64,000 nucleotides of DNA from Algimonas porphyrae (GTDB taxonomy: Bacteria > Pseudomonadota > Alphaproteobacteria > Caulobacterales > Maricaulaceae), in contig NZ_CP163424.1 in assembly GCF_041429795.1 (NCBI RefSeq), positions 2,296,001 through 2,360,000 on the forward strand. Direction: 5' to 3'. Shown one piece after another: positions 11,088 to 19,887 of this stretch. Both the position numbers and the translations under genes were made by a program. Each line of letters starts with the position of its first letter. The first letter of the stretch is position 1. Below the pieces are notes generated by a model, which saw only the letters and a program-made list of their open reading frames with translations, was not told the DNA's origin and did no database searches.

Positions 11088-11423
11088 ATGTCCGACAATC
11101 CTACCCACGCGCGGATCGCCAAGGCGGTTGGCGAGAATGACGTCGTTCTTTTCATGAAAGGCACACCGACCTTTCCGCAATGCGGATTCTCCTCAACGGT
11201 CGTGCAGGTTTTTGACTATCTTGGCGTCGATTATTCGGCGGTGAACGTGCTGGAAGACCCCGAAATCCGTCAGGGCATCAAGGACTACAATAACTGGCCC
11301 ACCATCCCGCAGGTCTTCGTCAAAGGTGAATTCATCGGCGGCTGTGACATCGTACGGGAGATGTTCGAATCCGGCGAACTCCGCACCATGCTGTCGGACA
11401 AGGGCGTGGAGATGGCGGCTTAG
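11088..11423 (+). CDS. grxD: Monothiol CGFS glutaredoxin, Grx4 family
   Basis: A 111-residue Grx4/Grx5-type glutaredoxin. The monothiol active site CGFS is at residues 32-35 within KGTPTFPQCGFS. The glutathione-binding WPTIPQVFVKGEFIGGCDI segment is complete. Such proteins carry and transfer [2Fe-2S] clusters, often as heterodimers with BolA. AGGAG lies upstream of the ATG. It is the last gene of the purine/BolA/Grx unit. Confidence 0.95.
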   Translation: MSDNPTHARIAKAVGENDVVLFMKGTPTFPQCGFSSTVVQVFDYLGVDYSAVNVLEDPEIRQGIKDYNNWPTIPQVFVKGEFIGGCDIVREMFESGELRTMLSDKGVEMAA

Positions 11424-11496
11424 CCCCTAGTAAAATCATTCGGTCTTCGGCCCGTGCGAGTCCATCGTCGGCGCACCAAACTCACCCTAATCCTCG

Positions 11497-11583
11497 CTCA
11501 TCCCCGCGTACGCGAGGAACCAGCTGGGGACGAACGTGCGACCGCGATTTGAAGATGGGTCCCGGGTCAAGCTCGGAATGAGG
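11497..11583. repeat. REP-like bipartite intergenic palindrome, degenerate
   Basis: Between grxD and rpsD, a segment starting TCATCCCCGCG with the near-palindrome CCCCGCGTACGCGAGG is followed some 60 bases later by GGGTCCCGGGTCAAGCTCGG, ending in AATGAGG. The paired layout (TCATcccCGCG... and ...CCGGGTCAAG..CGGAATGA) is like the short REP palindromes common between alphaproteobacterial genes. Both arms contain mismatches. Confidence 0.5.
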
Positions 11584-11626
11584 TAAAGACGGTCGAGAGG
11601 GTGATCGCGAGAAAGCGCGACCCATG

Positions 11627-11654
11627 AAAAAACCCGCCTCGGAGAGGCGGGTTT
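11627..11654 (-). terminator. Rho-independent terminator of rpsD
   Basis: A perfect 11-bp stem (11630-11640 with 11644-11654) closes a 3-base loop. On the minus strand it is followed by a run of T residues. It lies 27 bases beyond the rpsD stop. Confidence 0.9.
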
Positions 11655-11680
11655 GATCGGATTCGCGCTTGGGTAGAAAT

Positions 11681-12298
11681 CTAGCGCGAATAGAATTCGA
11701 TGACGAGGTTCGGTTCCATCTGAACCGGGTAAGGCACTTCGTCGAAACTCGGTACGCGGGTGAAAGTCGCCTTCATACCCTTGACGTCGAGATCGATATA
11801 TTCCGGCACATCGCGTTCGGCCAGTTCGAGCGCTTCGAGAACCAGCGCCATCGTCTTGGACTTTTCGCGCACCTCGATCACGTCACCGGGTTTGACGCGG
11901 TAGGACGGGATGTTGACCTTCTTGCCATTGACCAGAACATGGCCGTGATTGACGAACTGACGTGAGGCGAAAACGGTCGGGACGAATTTGGCGCGATAGA
12001 CGACGGCGTCCAGACGCCGTTCCAGCAGACCGATCAGATTTTCGGAGGTATCGCCCTTCATCTTTGTCGCTTCGTCATAGGTGCGGCGGAACTGCTTTTC
12101 CTGGATGTTGCCGTAATAGCCTTTGAGCTTCTGCTTGGCCCGCAGCTGCGTGCCGAAGTCGGACATCTTGCCGCGACGGCCCGCACCATGCTGACCGGGA
12201 GGAGTCGGGCGCTTATTGACTGGCGACTTGGGACGGCCCCAGATGTTTTCGCCCATCCGGCGATCGATTTTATATTTGGTGGTGTGACGCTTGGACAT
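11681..12298 (-). CDS. rpsD: 30S ribosomal protein S4
   Basis: S4 is a primary 16S rRNA-binding protein of the small subunit and, in many bacteria, a translational regulator. The 205-residue protein has the N-terminal S4 domain ([31 protein letters not shown]) and the S4 RNA-binding fold [34 protein letters not shown]. The CxxC-type zinc motif of C+ S4 proteins is absent, so this is a C- form. It is monocistronic, with a promoter and terminator visible on either side. Confidence 0.97.
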   Translation of the reverse strand: MSKRHTTKYKIDRRMGENIWGRPKSPVNKRPTPPGQHGAGRRGKMSDFGTQLRAKQKLKGYYGNIQEKQFRRTYDEATKMKGDTSENLIGLLERRLDAVVYRAKFVPTVFASRQFVNHGHVLVNGKKVNIPSYRVKPGDVIEVREKSKTMALVLEALELAERDVPEYIDLDVKGMKATFTRVPSFDEVPYPVQMEPNLVIEFYSR

Positions 12299-12391
12299 AG
12301 CTGCGCCCTTTCAATCCTTCGCGGGCCGGCTCCTGACAATGGGGAGCGATTACAACGGCGGCGGCGCAAATATCCCGTCTTGAAGGCGGGC

Positions 12392-12419
12392 GACATACTG
12401 CAAGCAAGCGTGAAGTCAA
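12392..12419 (-). promoter_or_regulatory. Candidate housekeeping promoter of rpsD
   Basis: On the minus strand TTGACT (-35, 12414-12419) is separated by 16 bases from TATGTC (-10, 12392-12397). It lies about 95 bases upstream of the rpsD ATG. No experimental support; sequence match only. Confidence 0.55.
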
Positions 12420-12485
12420 CACGGCATGACAGAGAGGGACAGAGGTGTATGGGGCGGTGACCCATACTCACGAAGGGAGGTCATT

Positions 12486-13381
12486 TTGGAACGTCCGCAA
12501 CAGACCAATTCCCGCGCAGGGCTGATCAGCGGCCTGTCCGCCTACTTCATGTGGGGTCTGTTTCCGATCTACTTCGTCGCAACCAAGGCGGTTCCGGCCA
12601 CAGAAATTTTGGCGCACCGTATTCTCTGGTCCCTGCCCTTCGGTTTGCTGATCCTGCTGTTTCGGCGGCAGATCGGCGATACGATCCGCGCAATCCGTCA
12701 TCCCAAACTCTCGCACTACTGGCTCTGGCGTCTGTTGCGCTTGCCGCGAATTGGGGTGTTTACATCTATGCCATTCAAATCGAGCAGATTTTCCAGGGCA
12801 GCCTCGGCTATTATATCAATCCGCTCATCTATGTACTGGTCGCCGTATTGTTCTTCGGCGAACGGCTCACACGGTTGCAGAGCGGCGCGATCGCGCTGGC
12901 CTTTGTCGGCGTAATGGTCCTGACCGTCTATGGTGGGCAGTTCCCGGTCATTTCGCTGTTTCTGGCGGCCAGTTTTACAACGTATGGGGTGCTGCGCAAA
13001 CTGATCGATGTCGGAGCCATGCCCGGCCTTTTCATCGAAGTGCTGGTGCTGATCTTGCCCGCAATCGCCTATCTGGTGTGGCTGTCCCATGCCGATATTC
13101 TGGTGTTCGGAACCGAAACGCGGCTCAACTGGCTGCTAATCGCGTCCGGGCCGATCACGGTTCTTCCGCTTCTGGCCTTCGCATTCGCGGCGCGGCGCAT
13201 TCGTCTATCGACGCTGGGCATCCTGCAATTTGTCGGGCCGACCATGCAATTCCTCTGCGGCGTCTATTATGGTGAGCCCTTCACGAAGGCACACGCCATC
13301 TGCTTCAGCCTCATCTGGATTGGGGTCGCCTTCTTCGTGCTGGACGGATGGCGCGCTAGCCGGCGAGCATCCGCGCCATGA
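12486..13381 (+). pseudogene. rarD: RarD/EamA-type permease, interrupted by a single-base frameshift
   Basis: The two halves of a RarD-family membrane transporter lie in different frames. The first starts at TTG 12486 (GGGAGG five bases upstream) and reads GLISGLSAYFMWGLFPIYF...AIRHPK. The second continues TLALLALASVALAANWGVYIYAI...FVLDGW to 13381. They join cleanly if one A is restored in the AAA run at 12705-12707. Together they form a ten-helix EamA protein of about 299 residues. The C-terminal part has no new start with a ribosome site. It could be a real pseudogene, a sequencing error at the A-run or, less likely, slippage. RarD substrates are poorly known. Confidence 0.8.
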
Positions 13382-13616
13382 AGATGCCGAGCGCGAACAG
13401 GATGAAATGCAGAATGGTCTGCTGCGTGATCAGAAACGCGCCGTCCAGCAGCATGTTCTGATCCGGAGCTTGCGGCTGTTCGCGTAATTCCCGACGGCGA
13501 GGCGCAAACATTATCAGGGTCGACAGGATCGCGACGACAAACACATATAGAAACGTCAGGCCGAAATAGCCGATGACGAAGCTGACAATCAGCATGAGAT
13601 AAGGCAGAAATTTCAT
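13356..13616 (-). CDS. Small hypothetical membrane protein
   Basis: An 86-residue protein of unknown function. Two hydrophobic stretches near the N-terminus (about residues 3-20 and 22-38) are followed by a basic, Arg/Glu-rich loop (RRRELREQP) and a third hydrophobic stretch at 63-84, so two or three membrane spans are likely. Its ATG overlaps the trmJ frame by four bases on the same strand, suggesting a coupled unit downstream of trmJ. Its 3' end overlaps the convergent rarD by 26 bases. No family recognised. Confidence 0.6.
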   Translation of the reverse strand: MKFLPYLMLIVSFVIGYFGLTFLYVFVVAILSTLIMFAPRRRELREQPQAPDQNMLLDGAFLITQQTILHFILFALGIFMARMLAG

Positions 13617-14431
13617 CGCTTGAGCTTCCGTTTACGATCAATATGCGCGCCGCGCCCCTTGGACAGAGCCTTGACGATCCCGCGAAAGGTGCGGACTTCC
13701 TGCTCCGTCATCCGGGCTCGAGTCAGCGGCGCACGAATATTGTGACGCATAAGCTCTTTTTTGGATTCCGGGTAGAAAAAGCCAGCGTCTTCCAGCTCAG
13801 TCTCCAGATGATCCAACAGCCGTACAAGGTCTTCGCGGGGTGCGACATCGGACAGAGCATCGTCGAACGTGTCAGGGATACCCTGCCCTGCTGCATAGAG
13901 AAAGGCGAACACATTGACCGCCTGCGCAAGGTTCAGGGACTGAAAGGCTGGATTGACGGGATAGGTCAGGATCGCATCGGCCAGAGCGACATCGGAATTT
14001 GTCAGCCCGGACTGTTCCGGCCCGAACATGATGCCCGTGCGCGTACCGGCTTCTTCCATTGCCCGGACTCGCAAACCGACGCCGTCCACGCCCTCGACGG
14101 GCAGTTCGATGTCGCGCCGTCGCGCCGTCGCCGCGAGGACATAGTTCAGATCGGCAACGGCTTGTTGCGTGGTGGCAAAAATCCGTGCGGTCTCCAGCAC
14201 GGACAGCGCACCCGCCGCCAGCGTTTGCGCTGCCGGGTTGGGCCAGCCGTCGCGCGGGGCGACAAGCCGCAGGTCCGTCAGTCCAAAGTTCAACATGGAC
14301 CGCGCAGCCGAACCGATATTCTCACCAAGCTGCGGATTGACGAGAATGACAGCCGGGACGGTGCCGCCAGAATCGCCCACGGCACGCCCCAACTGGTCGT
14401 GTATGTCCTTGCCGGGCTTGTTCGCGCCCAT
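13613..14431 (-). CDS. trmJ: tRNA (cytidine/uridine-2'-O-)-methyltransferase TrmJ-type SPOUT enzyme
   Basis: From ATG 14431 (GAGGATC just upstream) the protein has 272 residues. It carries the TrmH/SpoU knot motifs: ILVNPQLGENIGSAARSMLNFGL (motif 1 with the Asn and Glu-Asn-Ile-Gly-Ala block), GIMFGPEQSGLTNSD (motif 2) and YPVNPAFQSLNLAQAVNVFAF (motif 3). The C-terminal helical extension (LLDHLETELEDAGFF...RTFRGIVKAL) is characteristic of TrmJ, which methylates the ribose at position 32 of tRNAs. The longer upstream frame lacks family similarity. It is divergent from icd. Confidence 0.9.
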   Translation of the reverse strand: MGANKPGKDIHDQLGRAVGDSGGTVPAVILVNPQLGENIGSAARSMLNFGLTDLRLVAPRDGWPNPAAQTLAAGALSVLETARIFATTQQAVADLNYVLAATARRRDIELPVEGVDGVGLRVRAMEEAGTRTGIMFGPEQSGLTNSDVALADAILTYPVNPAFQSLNLAQAVNVFAFLYAAGQGIPDTFDDALSDVAPREDLVRLLDHLETELEDAGFFYPESKKELMRHNIRAPLTRARMTEQEVRTFRGIVKALSKGRGAHIDRKRKLKR

Positions 14432-14543
14432 GTGATCCTCATTTCCTGAAAACAGACTGTGGCGATTGCCCTTTAACTTGCGTATCGCTTTGCTATACGC
14501 GCCCACAAATTTCCAAGACTTTCCGACACAAATCGAGGACCTC

Positions 14544-15755
14544 ATGGCCAAAATCAAGGTGAACAACCCCGTCGTTAACATGAACGGCGACGAGATGACG
14601 CGCATCATCTGGGACATGATCATAGAACGCCTGATCGAGCCCTATCTCGACATCGAGCTGCTGGACTACGATCTATCCATCCAAAGCCGCGACGCCACCG
14701 ACGATCAGATCACGGTCGACGCAGCGAACGCGATCAAGAAGCATAATGTCGGTATCAAATGCGCGACAATTACGCCCGATGAGCAGCGCGTCGAGGAGTT
14801 CGACCTGAAAAAGATGTGGCGCTCACCCAACGGCACGATCCGTAACATTCTCGGCGGCGTCGTCTTCCGCGAGCCGATCATCTGCTCCAACATTCCGCGG
14901 CTCGTCCCCGGCTGGACCCAGCCTATCGTCATCGGCCGTCACGCCTTCGGCGACCAGTATAAAGCGACTGACATGGTCGTTCCCGGCCCCGGCACAGCAA
15001 CCATCAAATTCGAAGGCGAAGACGGCGAAGTCATCGAGCACAAAATCTTCGACTTCCCGGGTGGGGGCGTGCTGATGGGTATGTACAATCTGGATAAGTC
15101 GATCGAAGACTTCGCTCGCGCCTGTTTCAACTATGGCGTCCAGCGCCGCTGGCCGGTTTATATGTCGACCAAGAACACGATCCTGAAAAAGTATGACGGT
15201 CGCTTCAAGGACATCTTCCAGGACGTCTATGATAACGAGTTCAAGTCCAAGTTCGAAGAGTTCGGCGGCGAGTATCAGCACCGCCTGATCGACGACATGG
15301 TCGCGGCCTGCATGAAATGGTCCGGCGGCTATATCTGGGCCTGCAAAAACTATGACGGTGACGTGCAGTCCGACACTGTCGCGCAGGGCTTCGGCTCGCT
15401 CGGCCTGATGACGTCCTTCCTGCTGACTCCGGACGGCAAGACGATGGAAGCCGAAGCCGCACACGGCACGGTGACCCGTCACTATCGCAACCACCAGAAG
15501 GGCGAAGCGACCTCGACCAACTCGACGGCCTCAATCTTTGCCTGGACCCGGGGCCTCGCCCACCGGGCCAAGCTCGACGATAATGAAGCCCTGCTGAAAT
15601 TCGCCACCAACCTTGAAAAAACCGTGATCGAAACCATCGAAGGCGGACAAATGACCAAGGATCTCGCCCTGCTGGTCGGTGACAAGCAAGGCTGGCTGAC
15701 GACGACGGGCTATCTCGAAGCCATCGACGAAAATTTTCAGAAGAAAATGGCGTAA
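14544..15755 (+). CDS. icd: NADP-dependent isocitrate dehydrogenase
   Basis: This enzyme oxidatively decarboxylates isocitrate to 2-oxoglutarate in the TCA cycle. The ATG at 14544, with GAGG upstream, gives 403 residues ([26 protein letters not shown]). This is the homodimeric eukaryotic-like type II Icd common in Alphaproteobacteria. Conserved blocks include [28 protein letters not shown] and [12 protein letters not shown] (NADP site). A TTTAAC-16-TATACG promoter-like pair lies at 14472-14499, inside which GCGTAT and ATACGC form a small dyad. Confidence 0.97.
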   Translation: MAKIKVNNPVVNMNGDEMTRIIWDMIIERLIEPYLDIELLDYDLSIQSRDATDDQITVDAANAIKKHNVGIKCATITPDEQRVEEFDLKKMWRSPNGTIRNILGGVVFREPIICSNIPRLVPGWTQPIVIGRHAFGDQYKATDMVVPGPGTATIKFEGEDGEVIEHKIFDFPGGGVLMGMYNLDKSIEDFARACFNYGVQRRWPVYMSTKNTILKKYDGRFKDIFQDVYDNEFKSKFEEFGGEYQHRLIDDMVAACMKWSGGYIWACKNYDGDVQSDTVAQGFGSLGLMTSFLLTPDGKTMEAEAAHGTVTRHYRNHQKGEATSTNSTASIFAWTRGLAHRAKLDDNEALLKFATNLEKTVIETIEGGQMTKDLALLVGDKQGWLTTTGYLEAIDENFQKKMA

Positions 15756-15767
15756 CACCCGTCGCGC

Positions 15768-16181
15768 ATGCACGGCATCCGCTTCAACCAAGTCACGCTC
15801 GCAGCCAAGGATATGGCTGCGAGCGTTTTATTTTACCAAAGGCTCGGCCTGATCCTCATCGTGGACTCGGCGCCGCGCTATGTCCGGTTCGAGTTTCCGG
15901 ACCTGCCTGCTGGCGGTGAGCCGGCCACACTGTCGCTGCACCAGGTCGACCCGGACTGGACCGCGCCGACCGATTGGCCACTCATCTATTTCGAAGTCGA
16001 TGACGTTCCAGCTTTGCTGCGCGAGGCAGACCTGATCCCGATCGCCCCGACCGAAATGAAATCCTATCTCTGGACTGAGGCCGACATTCTGGATCCTTCG
16101 GGAAACCGGATCAGACTCTACGCTGCGGGCCCGGCGAGGCGGTTTCCGCCGTGGCGGGTGAAGTCTGCCTCCTCCGATTGA
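15768..16181 (+). CDS. VOC (glyoxalase/bleomycin-resistance) fold protein
   Basis: A 137-residue single VOC domain (FNQVTLAAKDMAASVLFYQRLGL at the start, YFEVDDV in the middle, ILDPSGNRIRLY at the end). The paired beta-alpha-beta modules are typical of glyoxalase-like proteins. The specific substrate cannot be told. Its last 71 bases overlap the 3' end of the convergent DUF817 gene. It lies 12 bases after icd. Confidence 0.82.
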   Translation: MHGIRFNQVTLAAKDMAASVLFYQRLGLILIVDSAPRYVRFEFPDLPAGGEPATLSLHQVDPDWTAPTDWPLIYFEVDDVPALLREADLIPIAPTEMKSYLWTEADILDPSGNRIRLYAAGPARRFPPWRVKSASSD

Positions 16182-17001
16182 CGGTCCCGACCAGCACAAA
16201 GCTGATGATCATCAGCAGAAACCAGGAACCGAATTTGCTCAGACTGACCATCTCCCACCCTGCTTCCTGCCCCGGATAGGTCCAGGCGCGCGCAAAGGTC
16301 GCGATATTTTCCGCGAGCCAGATGAAGAGCGCGACCAAGATAAGACCGAGTAGAAGCGGCATTGACCGATGGGTTTGATCAGTTCGGAAGTGGATCAGGC
16401 AAGGCCCATACAGGAGCGCGGCTACCGCGAATAATCCGTAGCGTATATCGACAACATAATGATGGGTGAAGAAGTTCACATAGACAGCCATCGCTAAGAT
16501 GAGCTGCGCCCAGAGCGGCGGGAACCGCGTGAACCGGAAGTCGAAGATCCGCCAGACACGGGCTATATAGCTGCCAAAGCAGCCATACATGAAACCGGTA
16601 AAGAGTGGGACATCCATGATGCGCAGGAGCGGGGGTTCAGGATAGACCCAGCTGCCTACTTGCGTCTTGAACAGCTCCATGACCGTGCCGACAACGTGGA
16701 ATACCAAAATGACCTGGACTTCCTCCCAGATTTCCAGCTTCATGGCCAGCATCGCCGCCTGAATGGCGACCGCACACAGAGTGATGAAATCGTAGCGATA
16801 GAGGGCGGCGGCGTCAGGATAGAACAGGAATGTCGCCAGTAGCAGGACAAGCATCAAGCCGCCGAACAGGCACGCCCAAGCTTGTTTGACACCAAAGGTA
16901 ACAAATTCGAAGAAACCCTGCGTCCAAGGCCCCCTCACAAATCGGGAATGAAGCCTCTCCCGCCTCCGATATAGCCCGTCTTGCACAGCCCGGCCTTGCA
17001 A
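16111..17001 (-). CDS. DUF817 family integral membrane protein
   Basis: A 296-residue polytopic protein with about eight hydrophobic spans. FGVKQAWACLFGGLML, LKLEIWEEVQVILVFHVVGTVMELFK and IARVWRIF...FTHHYV match the DUF817 family, which has no known function. The start is uncertain: the frame opens at TTG 17001, and GTG 16986 is an alternative. The last 71 bases are shared antisense with the VOC gene, so the two mRNAs are complementary at their ends. Confidence 0.8.
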   Translation of the reverse strand: MQGRAVQDGLYRRRERLHSRFVRGPWTQGFFEFVTFGVKQAWACLFGGLMLVLLLATFLFYPDAAALYRYDFITLCAVAIQAAMLAMKLEIWEEVQVILVFHVVGTVMELFKTQVGSWVYPEPPLLRIMDVPLFTGFMYGCFGSYIARVWRIFDFRFTRFPPLWAQLILAMAVYVNFFTHHYVVDIRYGLFAVAALLYGPCLIHFRTDQTHRSMPLLLGLILVALFIWLAENIATFARAWTYPGQEAGWEMVSLSKFGSWFLLMIISFVLVGTVNRRRQTSPATAETASPGPQRRV

Positions 17002-17030
17002 CAGATGTTAGACCCTCGCAAAGCGATAAC

Positions 17031-17297
17031 GTGACCATTTCGGACGACTTCCTCCTTGCCTGGGACGCCCTGCCCGACGGGAATTTCGACGGCCTTTATG
17101 ACGGTCGTCGGTACGGCATCACAAAAACCGTCCGGGCAGGCGGTCGGCAAGGCTGGATCTGGGCAGAAGAGCTCGGCGGGACGGACCGGATCAGCGGCAA
17201 CCTCTATCGTCTTAAAAATGGGGCACAACTCAAGCCCTGCGAGATGCTGGAAGCGAAAGTTGTCGACTTCGTCACACGCGTGCAACCGATCGGCTGA
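17031..17297 (+). CDS. Small conserved protein of unknown function
   Basis: An 88-residue soluble protein starting at GTG. The pattern W-DALPDGNFDGLYDGRRYGITKT, WAEELGGTDRISGNLYRL and LKPCEMLEAKVVDFV recalls small alphaproteobacterial proteins sometimes labelled peptide methionine sulfoxide reductase. It lacks the GCFW active site of MsrA, so that label should not be trusted. It is divergent from DUF817 (29 bases) and precedes the MipA-type gene. Confidence 0.55.
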   Translation: MTISDDFLLAWDALPDGNFDGLYDGRRYGITKTVRAGGRQGWIWAEELGGTDRISGNLYRLKNGAQLKPCEMLEAKVVDFVTRVQPIG

Positions 17298-17355
17298 GCA
17301 TGCGGGACATCCTGTCACGATAGCCGTGTTCCGAGACTCATGTTAGCAGCCCTTC

Positions 17356-18156
17356 ATGCTCAGACATTTCGCCTGCCTTCTTGCCTGCCTCATCATTCCC
17401 GGCACCGCCTTTGCGGAGGATGAGGAGACGACCATTCGATTGGGCGGAGCCCTTGCCTACCTGCCGGAATATGCCGGATCGTCCGAGTCGCAGCTTCGGA
17501 TCCTGCCCTATATCGGCTTTGACGATCTGGCAGGGTTCGAGCTCTCCGGATTGGCGCTGGCCTACCCGCTGATCGATCTGGGTACAGGTGAAGGGCCGGG
17601 CGAATGGTCGCTCAAAGCGGGGCCGCGCGCCGCCTTCGATTTTGGTCGGGACAGCGAAGACAGTCCGACCCTGACCGGATTTGAGGACATAGGTGCCAGT
17701 CTGCTGGCCGGTGGATTTGTCCGTGCAACTTATGGCCCGCTCGGCTTTCGGGTTGATGCGGGACAGGATGTTATCGGTGGGCATGACGGTTTTAACGCGG
17801 ACCTGTCCATCGGCACGTTCATACCCAGAGGGCTGCTCGGCGAGCGTTTCGCCCTGCAGCCGGCCCTGACGCTCAGTTGGGCTGATGCCAATCATAACCA
17901 GTCCATCTATGGCGTGACGCCGTTGCAGGCCGCCGCCTCCGGCCTACCGGCCTATGATCTCGACGGCGGGTTTCACCGCGCGTCTGCGACATTGCTCGGC
18001 TGGTACGATCTCGATGAGCGCTGGCAGCTCAACGCCATCGTCTCCTACCGCGAATATCTCGGCGATTATCGCGACAGCCCAATCCTGCGCGCACCTGACG
18101 GAGCGACCAACGACGTCCTCATGATCCTGGGGATTTCACGGAGCTTCACCCTGTGA
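17356..18156 (+). CDS. MipA/OmpV family outer-membrane protein
   Basis: A 266-residue protein with a signal peptide (LRHFACLLACLIIPGTAFAE). It is followed by a barrel-like sequence of alternating strands: RLGGALAYLPEYAGSSES, GLALAYPLIDL, FGRDSEDSPTLTGFEDIG, and a terminal strand ending LGISRSFTL. The LPEYAGS..SQ.R and GPRAAF segments match MipA/OmpV, a family of scaffolding or antigenic outer-membrane barrels. The TGA stop overlaps the GTG of the next lipoprotein gene, suggesting co-translation. Confidence 0.82.
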   Translation: MLRHFACLLACLIIPGTAFAEDEETTIRLGGALAYLPEYAGSSESQLRILPYIGFDDLAGFELSGLALAYPLIDLGTGEGPGEWSLKAGPRAAFDFGRDSEDSPTLTGFEDIGASLLAGGFVRATYGPLGFRVDAGQDVIGGHDGFNADLSIGTFIPRGLLGERFALQPALTLSWADANHNQSIYGVTPLQAAASGLPAYDLDGGFHRASATLLGWYDLDERWQLNAIVSYREYLGDYRDSPILRAPDGATNDVLMILGISRSFTL

Positions 18157-18608
18157 GATTGATCTGCCAGTACTGTTTTCTGCCGCTGATCATGATGTCA
18201 GCTTGCGCATCGACAAACACCCCGGCCCCATTGACTGCCCAGACGAGCTGCGACGATATCTGGACCATTAACAGTATTACCGTACAGCCAGACCGCGAGG
18301 CTCAGGCGATCGACTATTATGAGGCGGCATGGCTGCCCGCGCGTGTCATCGCCAAGCGGGATGGGGCGATCAAGGACTTCCATCTGTTGAAGACGGAAAA
18401 GCGGGATCAGCCCACGATCCAGCTTGTTACCCTTTACGAAGACAGCGATCAGTTCGAACGATCGGAAGACGTGTTCCAGGCAATCTTCCGGCGCTTGAAG
18501 CTCCCCCGTCCGCTGATCATTGACGGTATGGAGAGGAGCGCGATCATCGCGCAAACGGTCGGGGCCGATGATTACCGGTTTATCGTCTCAGCGAAGGGCC
18601 CGTGCTGA
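18153..18608 (+). CDS. Small lipoprotein of unknown function
   Basis: A 151-residue protein begins at GTG 18153, overlapping the upstream stop (GTGA). The leader ends in LIMMSACAS, a fair lipobox with Cys18. The mature part is soluble, mixed alpha/beta with two more cysteines, and has no domain I recognise. The coupling with the MipA-type gene suggests an envelope role. Its 3' end is 19 bases from the convergent ftsA stop, where ftsZ might have been expected. Confidence 0.6.
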   Translation: MRLICQYCFLPLIMMSACASTNTPAPLTAQTSCDDIWTINSITVQPDREAQAIDYYEAAWLPARVIAKRDGAIKDFHLLKTEKRDQPTIQLVTLYEDSDQFERSEDVFQAIFRRLKLPRPLIIDGMERSAIIAQTVGADDYRFIVSAKGPC

Positions 18609-18627
18609 CCTTCGATGGACGGACACG

Positions 18628-19887
18628 CTAGAAGTTCTCGCGCAACCACTGAACGGATCGCGACAGTGCATTGCCCTGATAGCGGGAGCGCTGATAGCGT
18701 CGCCCAGACAGATCGGGAGGGCCGGAAATCGCTTCTCCTTCCTGCTGGAAAGCATGCCGTAACAGTCCTGCTGCAACGGCATAGTCCGGCGCATCCATCG
18801 CATCGGTCAAACCAAACACGCCGTGCGGTGTGCCGATCCGTACCCGCTTGTTGAACACGAGTTCCGTCACTTCACGCAAGCCGGAAAGCTGGGCCGCGCC
18901 GCCTGTCAGAACGATCTGGCGGCCAGAATAAGCGTCGAGCTTTGCATCGGCCAGACGGTCCCGAATGAGCTCTAGCGTCTCCTCTGTGCGCGCCCGTATA
19001 ATCGTGGTCAGCCTGGCCCGGGGGGCATGCTGCAGCTCATCCATGGCCCCGATAGGCGGACAGGGAATTTGCTCATATTCGTCGCGAGCGCCGTGTAGTG
19101 CCGACCCGTAAAACAGTTTGATCCGCTCGGCGGCCTCCATCGGCGTATTTAAGCCCCTCGCAATATCCGACGTGACGTTGCGACCGCCGACGCCGATCGC
19201 ATCGACATGAATTAGCGTATTGTCGCGAAAGACGGAAACCGTGGTCAACCCGGCGCCCATATCAATCAACGTCACGCCCAGATCGCGCTCATCCTCGGTC
19301 AGCACAGACTGGGCGGCTGCGTAGGGGCTGGCCGTGACGCTGCGCAGCGCCAAATGGCAGCGTTCTATACAATGAGCCAGATTGCGCAGCGGGCCGATCC
19401 CTGCGGTTACAAAGTGCATATCAACGCCGAGCTTCTGCCCATACATACCGCGCGGATCGCGAATGCCGCTTTCGCCGTCCACTTCCCAATCCAGGGGGAG
19501 GGCGTGCAGAATGGCATAATCCGGCTGCGACAGTTCCGACAGAGATGTGCCAATCACGCGTTTCAAATCCCGGTCGGCAATCGCCCCGGAGGCGAATTCA
19601 GTCTGAACACGCAGATGGCGCGAGTCGAGCGAGCGCAGGCCGACATTGACGCTGACTCCGTGAACGGAGACGCCAGCCGCACGCTCGGCCTTCTCTACCG
19701 CTTTGCGGATTCCCATTTCAGCGGCTTCCAGATCCACGACCGCCCCGGCCTTGACCCCACTGCTACAGGCCGTGCCACAGCCCAGCATGCGGATCCCCAT
19801 AACGGGGTCCTTCTGTCCGATCAGGCAGACAACCTTGGCCGTGCCGATATCCAGCACACACACCGTATCGGATGGGCGAACGCTCAC
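18628..19887 (-). CDS. ftsA: Cell division protein FtsA
   Basis: FtsA is the actin-like protein that ties FtsZ filaments to the inner membrane and recruits late divisome proteins. The 419-residue protein has the phosphate loop DIGTAKVVCLIG, the SHS2/1C domain, LIDMGAGLTTVSVF (phosphate 2) and LTGGAAQLSGL (adenosine). A C-terminal amphipathic tail (ALSRSVQWLRENF) fits the membrane-targeting sequence. The GTG start overlaps the ftsQ stop (GTGA). It is the last gene of the dcw cluster here, with no ftsZ following. Confidence 0.95.
   Translation of the reverse strand: MSVRPSDTVCVLDIGTAKVVCLIGQKDPVMGIRMLGCGTACSSGVKAGAVVDLEAAEMGIRKAVEKAERAAGVSVHGVSVNVGLRSLDSRHLRVQTEFASGAIADRDLKRVIGTSLSELSQPDYAILHALPLDWEVDGESGIRDPRGMYGQKLGVDMHFVTAGIGPLRNLAHCIERCHLALRSVTASPYAAAQSVLTEDERDLGVTLIDMGAGLTTVSVFRDNTLIHVDAIGVGGRNVTSDIARGLNTPMEAAERIKLFYGSALHGARDEYEQIPCPPIGAMDELQHAPRARLTTIIRARTEETLELIRDRLADAKLDAYSGRQIVLTGGAAQLSGLREVTELVFNKRVRIGTPHGVFGLTDAMDAPDYAVAAGLLRHAFQQEGEAISGPPDLSGRRYQRSRYQGNALSRSVQWLRENF

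Noticed and set aside
17031-17297. Label peptide methionine sulfoxide reductase for the 88-residue protein
   Set aside because: Lacks the GCFW active site of MsrA and is too short, so no enzymatic name is given.
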